NCBI GenBank assembly: GCA_037389465.1
Contig: JAZARR010000089.1
Coordinates: 372,001-436,000, forward strand
Direction: 5' to 3'
Source: Baylisascaris procyonis
Taxonomy: Eukaryota > Nematoda > Chromadorea > Rhabditida > Ascarididae
Length of the DNA stretch: 64,000 bases
Both the position numbers and the translations under genes were made by a program. The notes beneath the pieces were generated by a model that was not told the DNA's origin, ran no database searches, and saw only the letters and a program-made list of their open reading frames with translations. Every line of letters begins with the position of its first letter. The stretch's first letter is position 1. Below, in pieces: positions 43,101 through 50,241 of this stretch.

Positions 43101-46100
43101 GGGGAAGAGGGCTAGGAAGAGAGAGAAGGTTGAAAACGGATATTGTTAGGTGATGTTATGTGTAGAAAAACCTTAAAAAATTTGCAATATATATGTAAAT
43201 AGTGCTTGAAAGAATCTTTCTTCTATGAGGCGTATGGGGGCGAAGGTGGAGGGGGGGGGGGGGGAAGAGGGCTAGGAAAAGAGAGAAGGTTGAAAACGGA
43301 TATTGTTAGGTGATGTTATGTGTAGAAAAACCTTAAAAAATTTGCAATATATATGTAATTAGTGCTTGAAAGAATCTTTCTTCTATGAGGCGTATGGGGG
43401 CGAAGGTGGAGGGGGGGGGAAAGAGGGCTAGGAAGAGAGAGAAGGTTGAAAACGGATATTGTTAGGCGATATTATGTGTAGAAAAACCTTAAAAAATTTG
43501 CAATATATATGTAATTAGTGCTTGAAAGAATCTTTCTTCTATGAGGCGTATGGGGGCGAAGGTGGAGGGGGGGAAAGAGGGCAAGGAAGAGAGAGAAGGT
43601 TGAAAACGGATATTGTTAGGCGATGTTATGTGTAGAAAAACCTTAAAAAATTTGCAATATATATGTAATTAGTGCTTGAAAGAATCTTTCTTCTATGAGG
43701 CGTATGGGGGCGAAGGTGGAGGGGGGGGAAGAGGGCTAGGAAGAGAGAGAAGGTTGAAAACGGATATTGTTAGGCGATGTTATGTGTAGAAAAACCTTAA
43801 AAAATTTGCAATATATATGTAATTAGTGCTTGAAAGAATCTTTCTTCTATGAGGCGTATGGGGGCGAAGGTGGAGGGGGGGGGAAAGAGGGCAAGGAAGA
43901 GAGAGAAGGTTGAAAACGGATATTGTTAGGCGATGTTATGTGTAGAAAAACCTTAAAAAATTTGCAATATATATGTAATTAGTGCTTGAAAGAATCTTTC
44001 TTCTATGAGGCGTATGGGGGCGAAGGTGGAGGGGGGGGAAGGAGGGCTAGGAAGAGAGAGAAGGTTGAAAACGGATATTGTTAGGCGATGTTATGTGTAG
44101 AAAAACCTTAAAAAATTTGCAATATATATGTAATTAGTGCTTGCAAGAATCTTTCTTCTATGAGGCGTATGGGGCGAAGGTGGAGGGGGGGGAAGAGGGC
44201 TAGGAAGAGAGAGAAGGTTGAAAACGGATATTGTTAGGCGATGTTATGTGTGGAAAAACCTTAAAAAATTTGCAATATATATGTAATTAGTGCTTGCAAG
44301 AATCTTTCTTCTATGAGGCGTATGGGGGCGAAGGGGGGGGAAAGAGGGCTAGGAAGAGAGAGAAGGTTGAAAACGGATATTGTTAGGCGATGTTATGTGT
44401 AGAAAAACCTTAAAAAATTTGCAATATATATGTAATTAGTGCTTGAAAGAATCTTTCTTCTATGAGGCGTATGGGGGCGAAGGTGGAGGGGGGGGAAAGA
44501 GGGCTAGGAAGAGAGAGAAGGTTGAAAACGGATATTGCTAGGCGATGTTATGTGTAGAAAAACGTTAAAAAATTTGCAATATATATGTAATTAGTGCTTG
44601 AAAGAATCTTTCTTCTATGAGGCGTATGGGGGCGAAGGTGGAGGGGGGGGAAAGAGGGCTAGGAAGAGAGAGAAGGTTGAAAACGGATATTGTTAGGCGA
44701 TGTTATGTGTAGAAAAACCTTAAAAAATTTGCAATATATATGTAATTAGTGCTTGAAAGAATCTTTCTTCTATGAGGCGTATGGGGGCGAAGGTGGAGGG
44801 GGGGGGAAAGAGGGCTAGGAAGAGAGAGAAGGTTGAAAACGGATATTGTTAGGCGATGTTATGTGTAGAAAAACCTTAAAAAATTTGCAATATATATGTA
44901 ATTAGTGCTTGAAAGAATCTTTCTTCTATGAGGCGTATGGGGGCGAAGGTGGAGGGGGGGGAAAGAGGGCTAGGAAGAGAGAGAAGGTTGAAAACGGATA
45001 TTGCTAGGCGATGTTATGTGTAGAAAAACGTTAAAAAATTTGCAATATATATGTAATTAGTGCTTGAAAGAATCTTTCTTCTATGAGGCGTATGGGGGCG
45101 AAGGTGGAGGGGGGGGAAAGAGGGCTAGGAAGAGAGAGAAGGTTGAAAACGGATATTGCTAGGCGATGTTATGTGTAGAAAAACGTTAAAAAATTTGCAA
45201 TATATATGTAATTAGTGCTTGAAACAATCTTTCTTCTATGAGGCGTATGGGGGCGAAGGTGGAGGGGGGGGGGAAAGAGGGCTAGGAAGAGAGAGAAGGT
45301 TGAAAACGGATATTGCTAGGCGATGTTATGTGTAGAAAAACGTTAAAAAATTTGCAATATATATGTAATTAGTGCTTGAAAGAATCTTTCTTCTATGAGG
45401 CGTATGGGGGCGAAGGTGGAGGGGGGGGGGAAAGAGGGCTAGGAAGAGAGAGAAGGTTGAAAACGGATATTGCTAGGCGATGTTATGTGTAGAAAAACGT
45501 TAAAAAATTTGCAATATATATGTAATTAGTGCTTGAAACAATCTTTCTTCTATGAGGCGTATGGGGGCGAAGGTGGAGGGGGGGGGGGAAAGAGGGCTAG
45601 GAAGAGAGAGAAGGTTGAAAACGGATATTGTTAGGCGATGTTATGTGTAGAAAAACCTTAAAAAATTTGCAATATATATGTAATTAGTGCTTGAAAGAAT
45701 CTTTCTTCTATGAGGGGTATGGGGGCGAAGGTGGAGGGGGGGGAAAGAGGGCTAGGAAGAGAGAGAAGGTTGGAAACGGATATTGTTAGGCGATGTTATG
45801 TGTAGAAGAACCTTAAAAAATTTGCAATATATATGTAATTAGTGCTTGAAAGAATCTTTCTTCTATGAGGGGTATGGGGGCGAAGGTGGAGGGGGGGGGG
45901 GGAAAGAGGGCTAGGAAGAGAGAGAAGGTTGAAAACGGATATTGTTAGGCGATGTTATGTGTAGAAAAACCTTAAAAAATTTGCAATATATATGTAATTA
46001 GTGCTTGAAAGAATGTTTCTTGTATGAGGCGTATGGGGGCGAAGGTGGAGGGGGGGGGAAAAGAGGGCTAGGAAGAGAGAGAAGGTTGAAAACGGATATT

Positions 46101-47699
46101 GTTAGGCGATGTTATGTGTAGAAAAACCTTAAAAAATTTACAATATATATGTAATTAGTGCTTGAAAGAATCTTTCTTGTATGAGGCGTATGGGGGCGAA
46201 GGTGGAGGGGGGGGAAAGAAGGCTAGGAAGAGAGAGAAGGTTGAAAACGGATATTGTTAGGCGATGTTATGTGTAGAAAAACCTTAAAAAATTTACAATA
46301 TATATGTAATTAGTGCTTGAAAGAATCTTTCTTCTATGAGGCGTATGGGGGCGAAGGTGGAGGGGGGGGGAAGAGGGCTAGGAAGAGAGAGAAGGTTGAA
46401 AACGGATATTGTTAGGCGATGTTATGTGTAGAAAAACCTTAAAAAATTTGCAATATATATGTAATTAGTGCTTGAAAGAATCTTTCTTCTATGAGGCGTA
46501 TGGGGGCGAAGGTGGAGGGGGGGGAAAGAGGGCTAGGAAGAGAGAGAAGGTTGAAAACGGATATTGCTAGGCGATGTTATGTGTAGAAAAACCTTAAAAA
46601 ATTTGCAATATATATGTAATTAGTGCTTGAAAGAATCTTTCTTCTATGAGGCGTATGGGGGCGAAGGTGGAGGGGGGGGGGAAAGAGGGCTAGGAAGAGA
46701 GAGAAGGTTGAAAACGGATATTGTTAGGCGATGTTATGTGTAGAAAAACCTTAAAAAATTTGCAATATATATGTAATTAGTGCTTGAAAGAATCTTTCTT
46801 CTATGAGGCGTATGGGGGCGAAGGTGGAGGGGGGGAAAGAGGGCTAGGAAGAGAGAGAAGGTTGGAAACGGATATTGTTAGGCGATGTTATGTGTAGAAA
46901 AACCTTAAAAAATTTACAATATATACGTAATTAGTGCTTGAAAGAATCTTTCTTGTATGAGGCGTATGGGGGCGAAGGTGGAGGGGGGGGGGAAAGAGGG
47001 CTAGGAAGAGAGAGAAGGTTGAAAACGGATATTGTTAGGCGATGTTATGTGTAGAAAAACCTTAAAAAATTTATAATATATATGTAATTAGTGCTTGAAA
47101 GAATCTTTCTTGTATGAGGCGTATGGGGGCGAAGGTGGAGGGGGGGGGGAAAGAGGGCTAGGAAGAGAGAGAAGGTTGAAAACGGATATTGTTAGGCGAT
47201 GTTATGTGTAGAAAAACCTTAAAAAATTTACAATATATATGTAATTAGTGCTTGAAAGAATCTTTCTTGTATGAGGCGTATGGGGGCGAAGGTGGAGGGG
47301 GGGGGGGGAAAGAGGGCTAGGAAGAGAGAGAAGGTTGAAAACGGATATTGTTAGGCGATGTTCTGTGTAGAAAAACCTCAGTGCAAAATAGGAAACTTTA
47401 AGCAGCGTTTCATAATGCCTTTTAGCCAAAATATTCGATTAAATTATTCCATTCTGGGCATTATTCTGTTCTACGCTGAGGTTTATCCACATATGACGTT
47501 GCCCATCAGCATAAATAAGCTTAATTATTACTTGAAATGTTGAAATCTTTATTTTTTTAGTATATAAATTAAAATTTCCGATAAAAAATTACTAATAAAA
47601 TTTATTAAAAAATTAATGTTCTTTATTGTGTTATTTTGCAGATTTCAACAACATATGCATCAATTTCATACGAATAACGATTTGAATGCACATAACTGA
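265..47699 (+). CDS. CASP (CUX1 isoform): CASP Golgi coiled-coil membrane protein, alternative isoform of the CUX locus (16 exons)
   Basis: Predicted tail-anchored golgin of about 693 aa (human CASP is 678). It uses the ten shared exons, then splices from 17,501 to 32,409 and skips all CUX-only exons. CASP-only exons: 32409-32539, 33265-33582, 34143-34292, 34715-34795, 35199-35263, 47642-47699. Exon 10 ends in phase 1 and both 19,261 and 32,409 accept that phase, so the fork works in frame. Family hallmarks are clear: KIKFLQSY, then DPF..FS..ERQRKY, one membrane segment near residues 637-656, the E-rich lumenal stretch with DC, and a terminal HQFHTNND tail like human HKFHENDN. The last intron is 12.4 kb and almost all satellite. 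CASP proteins sit in the Golgi membrane and take part in vesicle tethering; that role is known for the family, not shown here. Confidence 0.93.
340..3353 (+). other. Intron 1 of CUX/CASP, no genes seen
   Basis: A 3.0 kb AT-rich intron joining [11 protein letters not shown] to [14 protein letters not shown], two blocks that are adjacent in human CASP, so no exon is missing. It holds several G-rich purine runs (about 1727-1745, 1996-2012, 2207-2230 and 2990-3015). Small open frames here show no family resemblance. Confidence 0.7.
5241..5392 (+). repeat. Degenerate minisatellite of about 19 bp, intron 2
   Basis: About eight imperfect units built on TTACCCGTGCAGGGT, each separated by a short AAGG or GAGG link. 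Each unit holds a short inverted pair (ACCC and GGGT flanking GTGCA), so single strands could form small hairpins. It lies inside the 3465-6862 intron. Confidence 0.75.
5812..6072 (+). repeat. G-rich minisatellite of about 33 bp, intron 2
   Basis: About seven units of a run of G, then GGAAGGTGGGGGATTC, then a variable CACTGC or GTTACT step and TTCACA. The period is near a multiple of three, so two frames stay open across it by accident. The G-rich strand is the sense strand of the host gene. Confidence 0.85.
6583..6760 (+). repeat. AT dinucleotide run followed by ATTT/GTTT tetranucleotide repeats
   Basis: Alternating TA from about 6583 to 6636, then imperfect ATTT, GTTT and TTTA tetranucleotides to about 6760. 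Three open frames of Ile/Tyr/Leu run through it and are artefacts. It lies at the end of intron 2, about 100 bp before exon 3. Confidence 0.85.
8540..8663 (+). repeat. 31-bp minisatellite, four copies
   Basis: Units start TAAAACTACCGTGACAATGC at 8540, 8571, 8602 and 8633, an exact 31-bp spacing. The last unit drifts. The sequence is unrelated to the other 31-bp array at 50.6 kb. Confidence 0.9.
8871..9053 (+). repeat. 29-bp minisatellite, about six copies
   Basis: Units contain TCAGACAAGCAACAACACC or close variants, spaced 29 bp. Two subtypes (CAACAACACC and CAAGAGCACA) roughly alternate in the second half, suggesting a later two-unit expansion. Confidence 0.85.
9433..9484 (+). repeat. (GT)n microsatellite
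   Basis: About 26 uninterrupted GT dinucleotides in intron 3. A minus-strand open frame rich in His and Thr covers it and is an artefact. Confidence 0.95.
10858..10910 (+). repeat. (TA)n microsatellite, intron 4
   Basis: About 26 TA dinucleotides between exons 4 and 5. The remainder of the 10,612-11,170 intron is T-rich with no feature. Confidence 0.95.
11926..12062 (+). repeat. TA run followed by ATTT tetranucleotides
   Basis: TA dinucleotides to about 11,952, then mostly TTTA tetranucleotides to about 12,060. Same TA-then-TTTA layout as at 6.6 kb and 56.4 kb. Confidence 0.9.
13548..14410 (+). repeat. 26-bp minisatellite, about 33 copies, intron 5
   Basis: Back-to-back units built on GGGGAAGATTTCCGGATTG followed by TCATGAC. 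Common subtypes differ by AGATT, AGGTT or ATATT and by GGATT or AGACT. The subtype order near 13,740-13,870 recurs near 14,230-14,340, so blocks of units were duplicated together. There are no unique spacers, so this is not a CRISPR array. The strand is G-rich in the sense of transcription. Confidence 0.95.
15580..15680 (+). repeat. About 39-bp repeat, 2-3 copies, intron 7
   Basis: Imperfect units around TTACCGTACTCATTCAGG and GGATATGCTGCTAGG. The rest of the 15,492-16,146 intron is AT-rich, with a GAGA-rich purine stretch near 16,010-16,060. Confidence 0.65.
17502..19260 (+). other. Intron after the shared exons, start of the CUX/CASP fork
   Basis: The donor CATG|GTAGGT at 17,502 serves both isoforms. 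Its CUX partner acceptor is TTTTAG at 19,260 and its CASP partner is TTTTCAG at 32,408. The interval is AT-rich and contains a tRNA-like stretch near 18,374 (listed separately). No exon is needed between LHG and the next CUX block. Confidence 0.7.
18374..18454 (+). other. tRNA-like stretch, probably a decayed tRNA or tRNA-derived element
   Basis: About 74 nt start TTCGCGA and end GGCGAA and are followed by six T. TTCGC can pair with GCGAA as an acceptor stem. TAGCTCAATGACAAAGCA looks like a pol III A box and D arm. The anticodon stem pairs only partly around TTGATGA, and no proper T arm or GGTTCRA box forms. It is therefore not a functional tRNA by eye. Chance resemblance is possible. Confidence 0.25.
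19261..20638 (+). CDS. CUX-only linker exons 11-13
   Basis: Exons 19261-19394, 19777-19866 and 20492-20638 encode residues about 427-550: [36 protein letters not shown], then a Ser/Thr-rich stretch ending [14 protein letters not shown]. They chain in phase from the shared exon 10 and into the CUT1 exon. No domain is recognised. Human CUX1 also has a low-complexity linker at this point. The exon-12 acceptor ATTTTCAG is strong. Confidence 0.82.
21130..22045 (+). CDS. CUT domain 1 exons (14 and 15)
   Basis: Exon 14 (21130-21264) carries [15 protein letters not shown] and [15 protein letters not shown]. Exon 15 (21886-22045) continues [20 protein letters not shown] and [12 protein letters not shown]. 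This matches the CUT consensus (Asn/Asp-T...GQR.F...VL..SQGS.S.LL.RP..W..L..KGRE.F). It diverges more than CUT2: VLGL is replaced by VMNQ. CUT domains bind DNA with or without the homeodomain. The phase-0 intron falls just before SQG. Confidence 0.93.
22417..23531 (+). CDS. CUX linker exons 16-18 between CUT1 and CUT2
   Basis: Exons 22417-22562, 22911-23066 and 23424-23531. They are Ser/Thr/Ala-rich. The segment [20 protein letters not shown] resembles the short helical motif that follows CR1 in human CUX1 (DEAIKSILEQAKREL). Acceptors at 22,416, 22,910 and 23,423 end in AAG rather than CAG or TAG. The phases still chain exactly. Confidence 0.82.
24134..24914 (+). CDS. CUT domain 2 exons (19 and 20)
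   Basis: Exon 19 ends with [20 protein letters not shown]. Exon 20 reads [20 protein letters not shown], then [17 protein letters not shown], then [16 protein letters not shown]. It is closest to vertebrate CR2 (LTPEQYEVYMYQEVDTIEL... [16 protein letters not shown]) and is complete. The 5' edge of exon 19 is uncertain: two nearby AAG acceptors, at 24,120 and 24,133, are both possible. Confidence 0.94.
25223..27055 (+). CDS. CUX exons 21-23 with a degraded third CUT domain
   Basis: Exons 25223-25365, 26289-26354 and 26756-27055 (residues about 933-1102). They occupy the place of vertebrate CR3. A weak CR3-like pattern is visible: EELDE at the start; [20 protein letters not shown] beside human [23 protein letters not shown] beside KPW; and SWLKDL beside LWLNDP. 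The diagnostic GQR, SQGS and KGREPF residues are lost. Exon 23 then runs into a Ser/Ala-rich stretch and the basic SHKRRS and PPKKAQ that open the homeodomain. The alignment is by eye. Confidence 0.7.
25569..26180 (+). repeat. Minisatellite of about 63-70 bp, ten copies, with poly-G and hairpin, CUX intron 21
   Basis: Each unit has CAAATCGTGTCAGGGCCCG, then TATCGGGCC(G/A)AGGAG, TTGCCAAATGGT(A/G)TCAG and a run of 4-12 G. GGCCC and GGGCC flank GTATC, giving a 5-bp GC stem with a 5-nt loop in nearly every unit. Two subtypes (GGGCCCG...GCCGAGG and GGGCTCG...GCCAAGG) interleave. All three plus frames stay open for more than 200 codons by accident. Confidence 0.95.
27775..27933 (+). CDS. Cut-class homeodomain exon (24)
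   Basis: This exon encodes [20 protein letters not shown] onward and ends with the recognition helix [16 protein letters not shown]. Human CUX1 has STVINWFHNYRSRIRR. WFHN has His at homeodomain position 50, a mark of the cut superclass. The first few homeodomain residues (KKAQ) come from the previous exon. It binds DNA in the nucleus together with the CUT domains. Confidence 0.96.
28231..29172 (+). CDS. CUX C-terminal exons 25-26 and stop
   Basis: Exons 28231-28314 (basic: [13 protein letters not shown]) and 28987-29172, which ends [19 protein letters not shown] and TAA. The helical end resembles the conserved C-terminal motif of CUX1 (LNSIIHRLEKAAS). A short Gly/Asn/Cys-coding stretch at about 28,773-28,830 does not fit the phase and is left out. 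AATAAA occurs at 29,947 and 29,974, but such hexamers are common in this AT-rich sequence. Confidence 0.85.
29173..32408 (+). other. CUX 3'-UTR and downstream sequence; intron for the CASP isoform
   Basis: Very T-rich 3.2 kb with no coding signal. It contains the TA run at 31,100 and, near 32,341-32,365, a pure pyrimidine run with about 15 C in a row. In the CASP transcript the whole 17,502-32,408 stretch (14.9 kb) is one intron. Confidence 0.75.
31102..31200 (+). repeat. (TA)n microsatellite
   Basis: About 90 bp of nearly pure TA with a few interruptions near the end (GTATATACATATATAT). Confidence 0.95.
32409..34292 (+). CDS. CASP-only coiled-coil exons C1-C3
   Basis: Exons 32409-32539 ([20 protein letters not shown]...), 33265-33582 and 34143-34292. 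C2 holds [19 protein letters not shown] (human SSQRERFRARNQELEAE) and [20 protein letters not shown] then LQSY (human [25 protein letters not shown]). C3 holds [20 protein letters not shown] and [17 protein letters not shown] (human YEERLDPFSSFSKRERQRKYLSLSPWDKATLSM). C2 is taken to start after TTAAG at 33,264, the acceptor that keeps phase 0. The CTTCAG 23 bp upstream would put a stop in frame. Confidence 0.93.
34715..35263 (+). CDS. CASP transmembrane exons C4-C5
   Basis: C4 (34715-34795) encodes [20 protein letters not shown] then LHLLVFL, exactly 27 codons. C5 (35199-35263) encodes [20 protein letters not shown] then A and part of K. Together they give the single membrane span [20 protein letters not shown], matching human TIGFFYTLFLHCLVFLVLYK, and the lumenal ES..HD..TDC. 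C5 must start after TTTTTAG at 35,198, because an in-frame TAG lies just before. Its donor GCGAA|GTTAGT gives phase 2. Confidence 0.92.
35564..47378 (+). repeat. 11.8 kb satellite of about 76 units of about 155 bp inside the last CASP intron
   Basis: Tandem unit with fixed landmarks: AAAAACCTTAAAAAATTTGC, AATATATATGTAATTAGTGC, TTGAAAGAATCTTTCTTCTA, TGAGGCGTATGGGGGCGAAG, a run of 7-13 G, AGGAAGAGAGAGAAGG, TTGAAAACGGATATTG and TTAGGCGATGTTATG. I counted 76 repeats of the TTGAAAACGG landmark (two as TTGGAAACGG), average spacing 155 bp. Length differences come mostly from the G run. Base changes are few and shared in blocks, so the array is young and homogenised. The first and last units are cut within the AAAAACCT landmark. 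Divergent units (TTTACAA, TTTATAA) cluster at the 3' edge. The G-rich strand is the sense strand of CASP. No open frame of note crosses it. Confidence 0.98.
47642..47699 (+). CDS. Last CASP exon C6 and stop, beyond the satellite
   Basis: After ATTTTGCAG the exon reads (K)[18 protein letters not shown] and TGA. Human CASP ends KFADHLHKFHENDNG and a few more residues, so the match is clear despite the 12.4 kb intron. The phase-2 donor at 35,263 and this acceptor rebuild the Lys codon. A likely AATAAA lies at 48,138. Confidence 0.9.
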
Positions 47700-48253
47700 T
47701 CATTTATTGTGTCCTATCTTCTTTTTTTTTTTTTAATTTCACGAGAGTATTGCAGAAGTATTGAAAAACTGCGAATACGATTGTGGGGATTATTTCATTT
47801 CGGTTTTTAATTCCTCGATGAGGGAGGAAGTCAATTCTAGAGGGGGAAATCAACCTGATTTGGGCTTTATAGGTTCTTGAATCCTCTATTGAGGTATTGG
47901 ATATGGTGAGAGAAGATGAAGGGGGGCTAATTGGGGAGGAGGCTAATATATATATTCATTCCAAGAACATAATATTATTGTGATGGTGTGGATTCTGTTT
48001 TGAATAAGGTATTTGAATATGCCTTGAAGCATTCTCTGATAAAATGAAAGTGTGCGGCTATATGCCTTCTGTCTTTTATTGTTTCCTTCCATGTAATTTC
48101 ATGGTTAATTTATTGTTTTTTTTTTCATTATAACGAAAATAAAATTTATTTAAAATTTCTTTTGCGTGAAACCTAAAATACATAACGGTACTATTAAACC
48201 GTCAACTAGTTGCTTTACGTTAATAGGTAATGCTTTATTGCTTTCCTACAAAG

Positions 48254-48293
<40 letters not shown>

Positions 48294-50241
48294 CATATTT
48301 GTTTATTTATTTATTTACTTATTAGGGAGGATTGAAATGATTAAGCGAGGAAATAGGTGCACGAAAGTATTTTTATGACTATCGATTGTATTATTTTTTT
48401 ATAATTTTATCATATTTTTTTAATACAATTATATGTTTCTATTTGTTCACTTATCAAAAAAAATCAAAGTTTTTCTTCTTTCTTCCATTCTCCTTCTTTT
48501 ACTTTTCTTTCATTCTTTTTCTTTTTTTCTTTTTCATTTATGGTGTTAAACATATTTTTTTCATCAATTTTTTTTTGCACATTTTACTTGTTAAATATAG
48601 AATAATCTTCTTTTATAATAAAACATTTTTACGAATATTTTATCTTTCAAAGAATGTTAAATTATAGAGTTTCATATAGAATTTTTGTCATCGTTGATTA
48701 TTATTTTACAATAATTTTTTTATGAATGAAATAACTGCGAAGATAGCCACAGAGAACTAGAAAATTTTAGTTATGTTATGCTAAAGTTCCCGAACTCTAA
48801 ATATACAATCAATTTAATTATTGAGTAAACCACAGCGTTCCATTTCTTACTATTTAAAAAAAAAAAGAACCGGTTTCAATTAAAGTGGTAAATAATATTT
48901 AGCTGCTAAAGTCAAATTGAATGAAACAAAACGATTATCCTTCTACGATAGGCTATAGGGTGAACAACCATTGGACGGAGTTAGTGATTTATATTTCCCG
49001 CCTTGTTTAGTTGATTGAGTCTCATTTAGAGATACGATAGAAAGCTTGCGGGTATCTCAGGTGGGATCAGATGGCGCTCAGGTCGGGAATTTACTACATC
49101 AGCGGATAGGCATTGCTTGAAGACGTTCAAACGCATTTTTTTTCCCTGTGATATTCGTTTGATTTAGATTGCATGAGATGGGAGTGAGGATCTGCCGAGT
49201 AGAATTTTAAAAAACTTCAAAAATCACAACATTCACCGTCACTTTTTTCAAAAATATTGCTTGGAATCTCGAAATAGTTAGGTGTATGCAATCTTATACC
49301 GTCACCTAAATATATTTTTAATTGATTTTTTTTTGAATTGCTTGAAAATATTATTGTTAGATGCTTAATATGGTATTCACTCATGTTTAGAAACGCTATT
49401 CAGGCCAGCTAGAAGGGGAAAATGAAATGAGTGTAGAGGTCTGGATGGATGACCGTGGACCAGATTAGATCACTTGGCCTTGTCGAATCACTTGGCTGTT
49501 TTTTTTTTTTGAATTGTTATGACAACGCGGCTGTTTTTTTTTTTTGAATTGTTATGACAACGCTTTCGTAGACGTACGTGACTAAGTGGAAATCACAGCC
49601 ACCTATTTGGCCTTGATCAATATCGTTTGGAATTTGCATAATTAAAGAGACTGGCTAATATTATAATTTGAAGCAATTATGAGGATGAGGTCTACGGATG
49701 GGATGCCCATTTTTGGCAGCGAAATATTTCAGCTCAAAATTATTATAATTTAGCTTTAAAAAATTTGAAATCTTTCTCTACCCATCGGTAGCTGAGGTAA
49801 AGATGAAGGGCATTCGGGTCGAGACTTCTAGTGATATTAGGTAAAGGTCCGGATTTCCTTTATCCTTGAAATGTGCCTAGGAAAGCGTTATATCTCTAGG
49901 AAACAAACTTATTGATGTTGATTTACCGATGGCTCGACGAATTGTTTCACTTAGGTTGGCCAGTCTATAGCCATCTATAAAAGGTATACTGTTATAATCA
50001 TATTGGCCAATTTCTGGTGCTTGGTTTAATTTTCAGGCATATATATTTCTACCGATAGCAACGATTTTTTTTTGTTGTTGTTGTTGGATGACGTCATGAA
50101 TTGTGGAAAATCGAATCGCGTTATTGCTTTTTTTTGTCGATTGCTCTTTTCAATAATTTATTTTTATTTTTATTTATTTTTTTGCTTCTAGAATTCGATT
50201 ATATCGTATTACAAACTTGGAACTCACGAAAATCATATAAA
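47700..50241 (+). other. CASP 3' end and intergenic space before mtSSB
   Basis: AT-rich, no gene seen. It contains TTTA repeats (48,258-48,320) and a 36-bp direct duplication (about 49,494-49,562) with GGCTG, a T run and GAATTGTTATGACAACG. A T-rich stretch ending TTGCTTCTAG at 50,191 lies 50 bp before the mtSSB start codon and could be a UTR or spliced-leader acceptor. Confidence 0.65.

Noticed and set aside
35564..47378. Match to a known satellite family such as the filarial 150-bp repeat
   Set aside because: Only the unit length is similar; I could not support any sequence match from memory.
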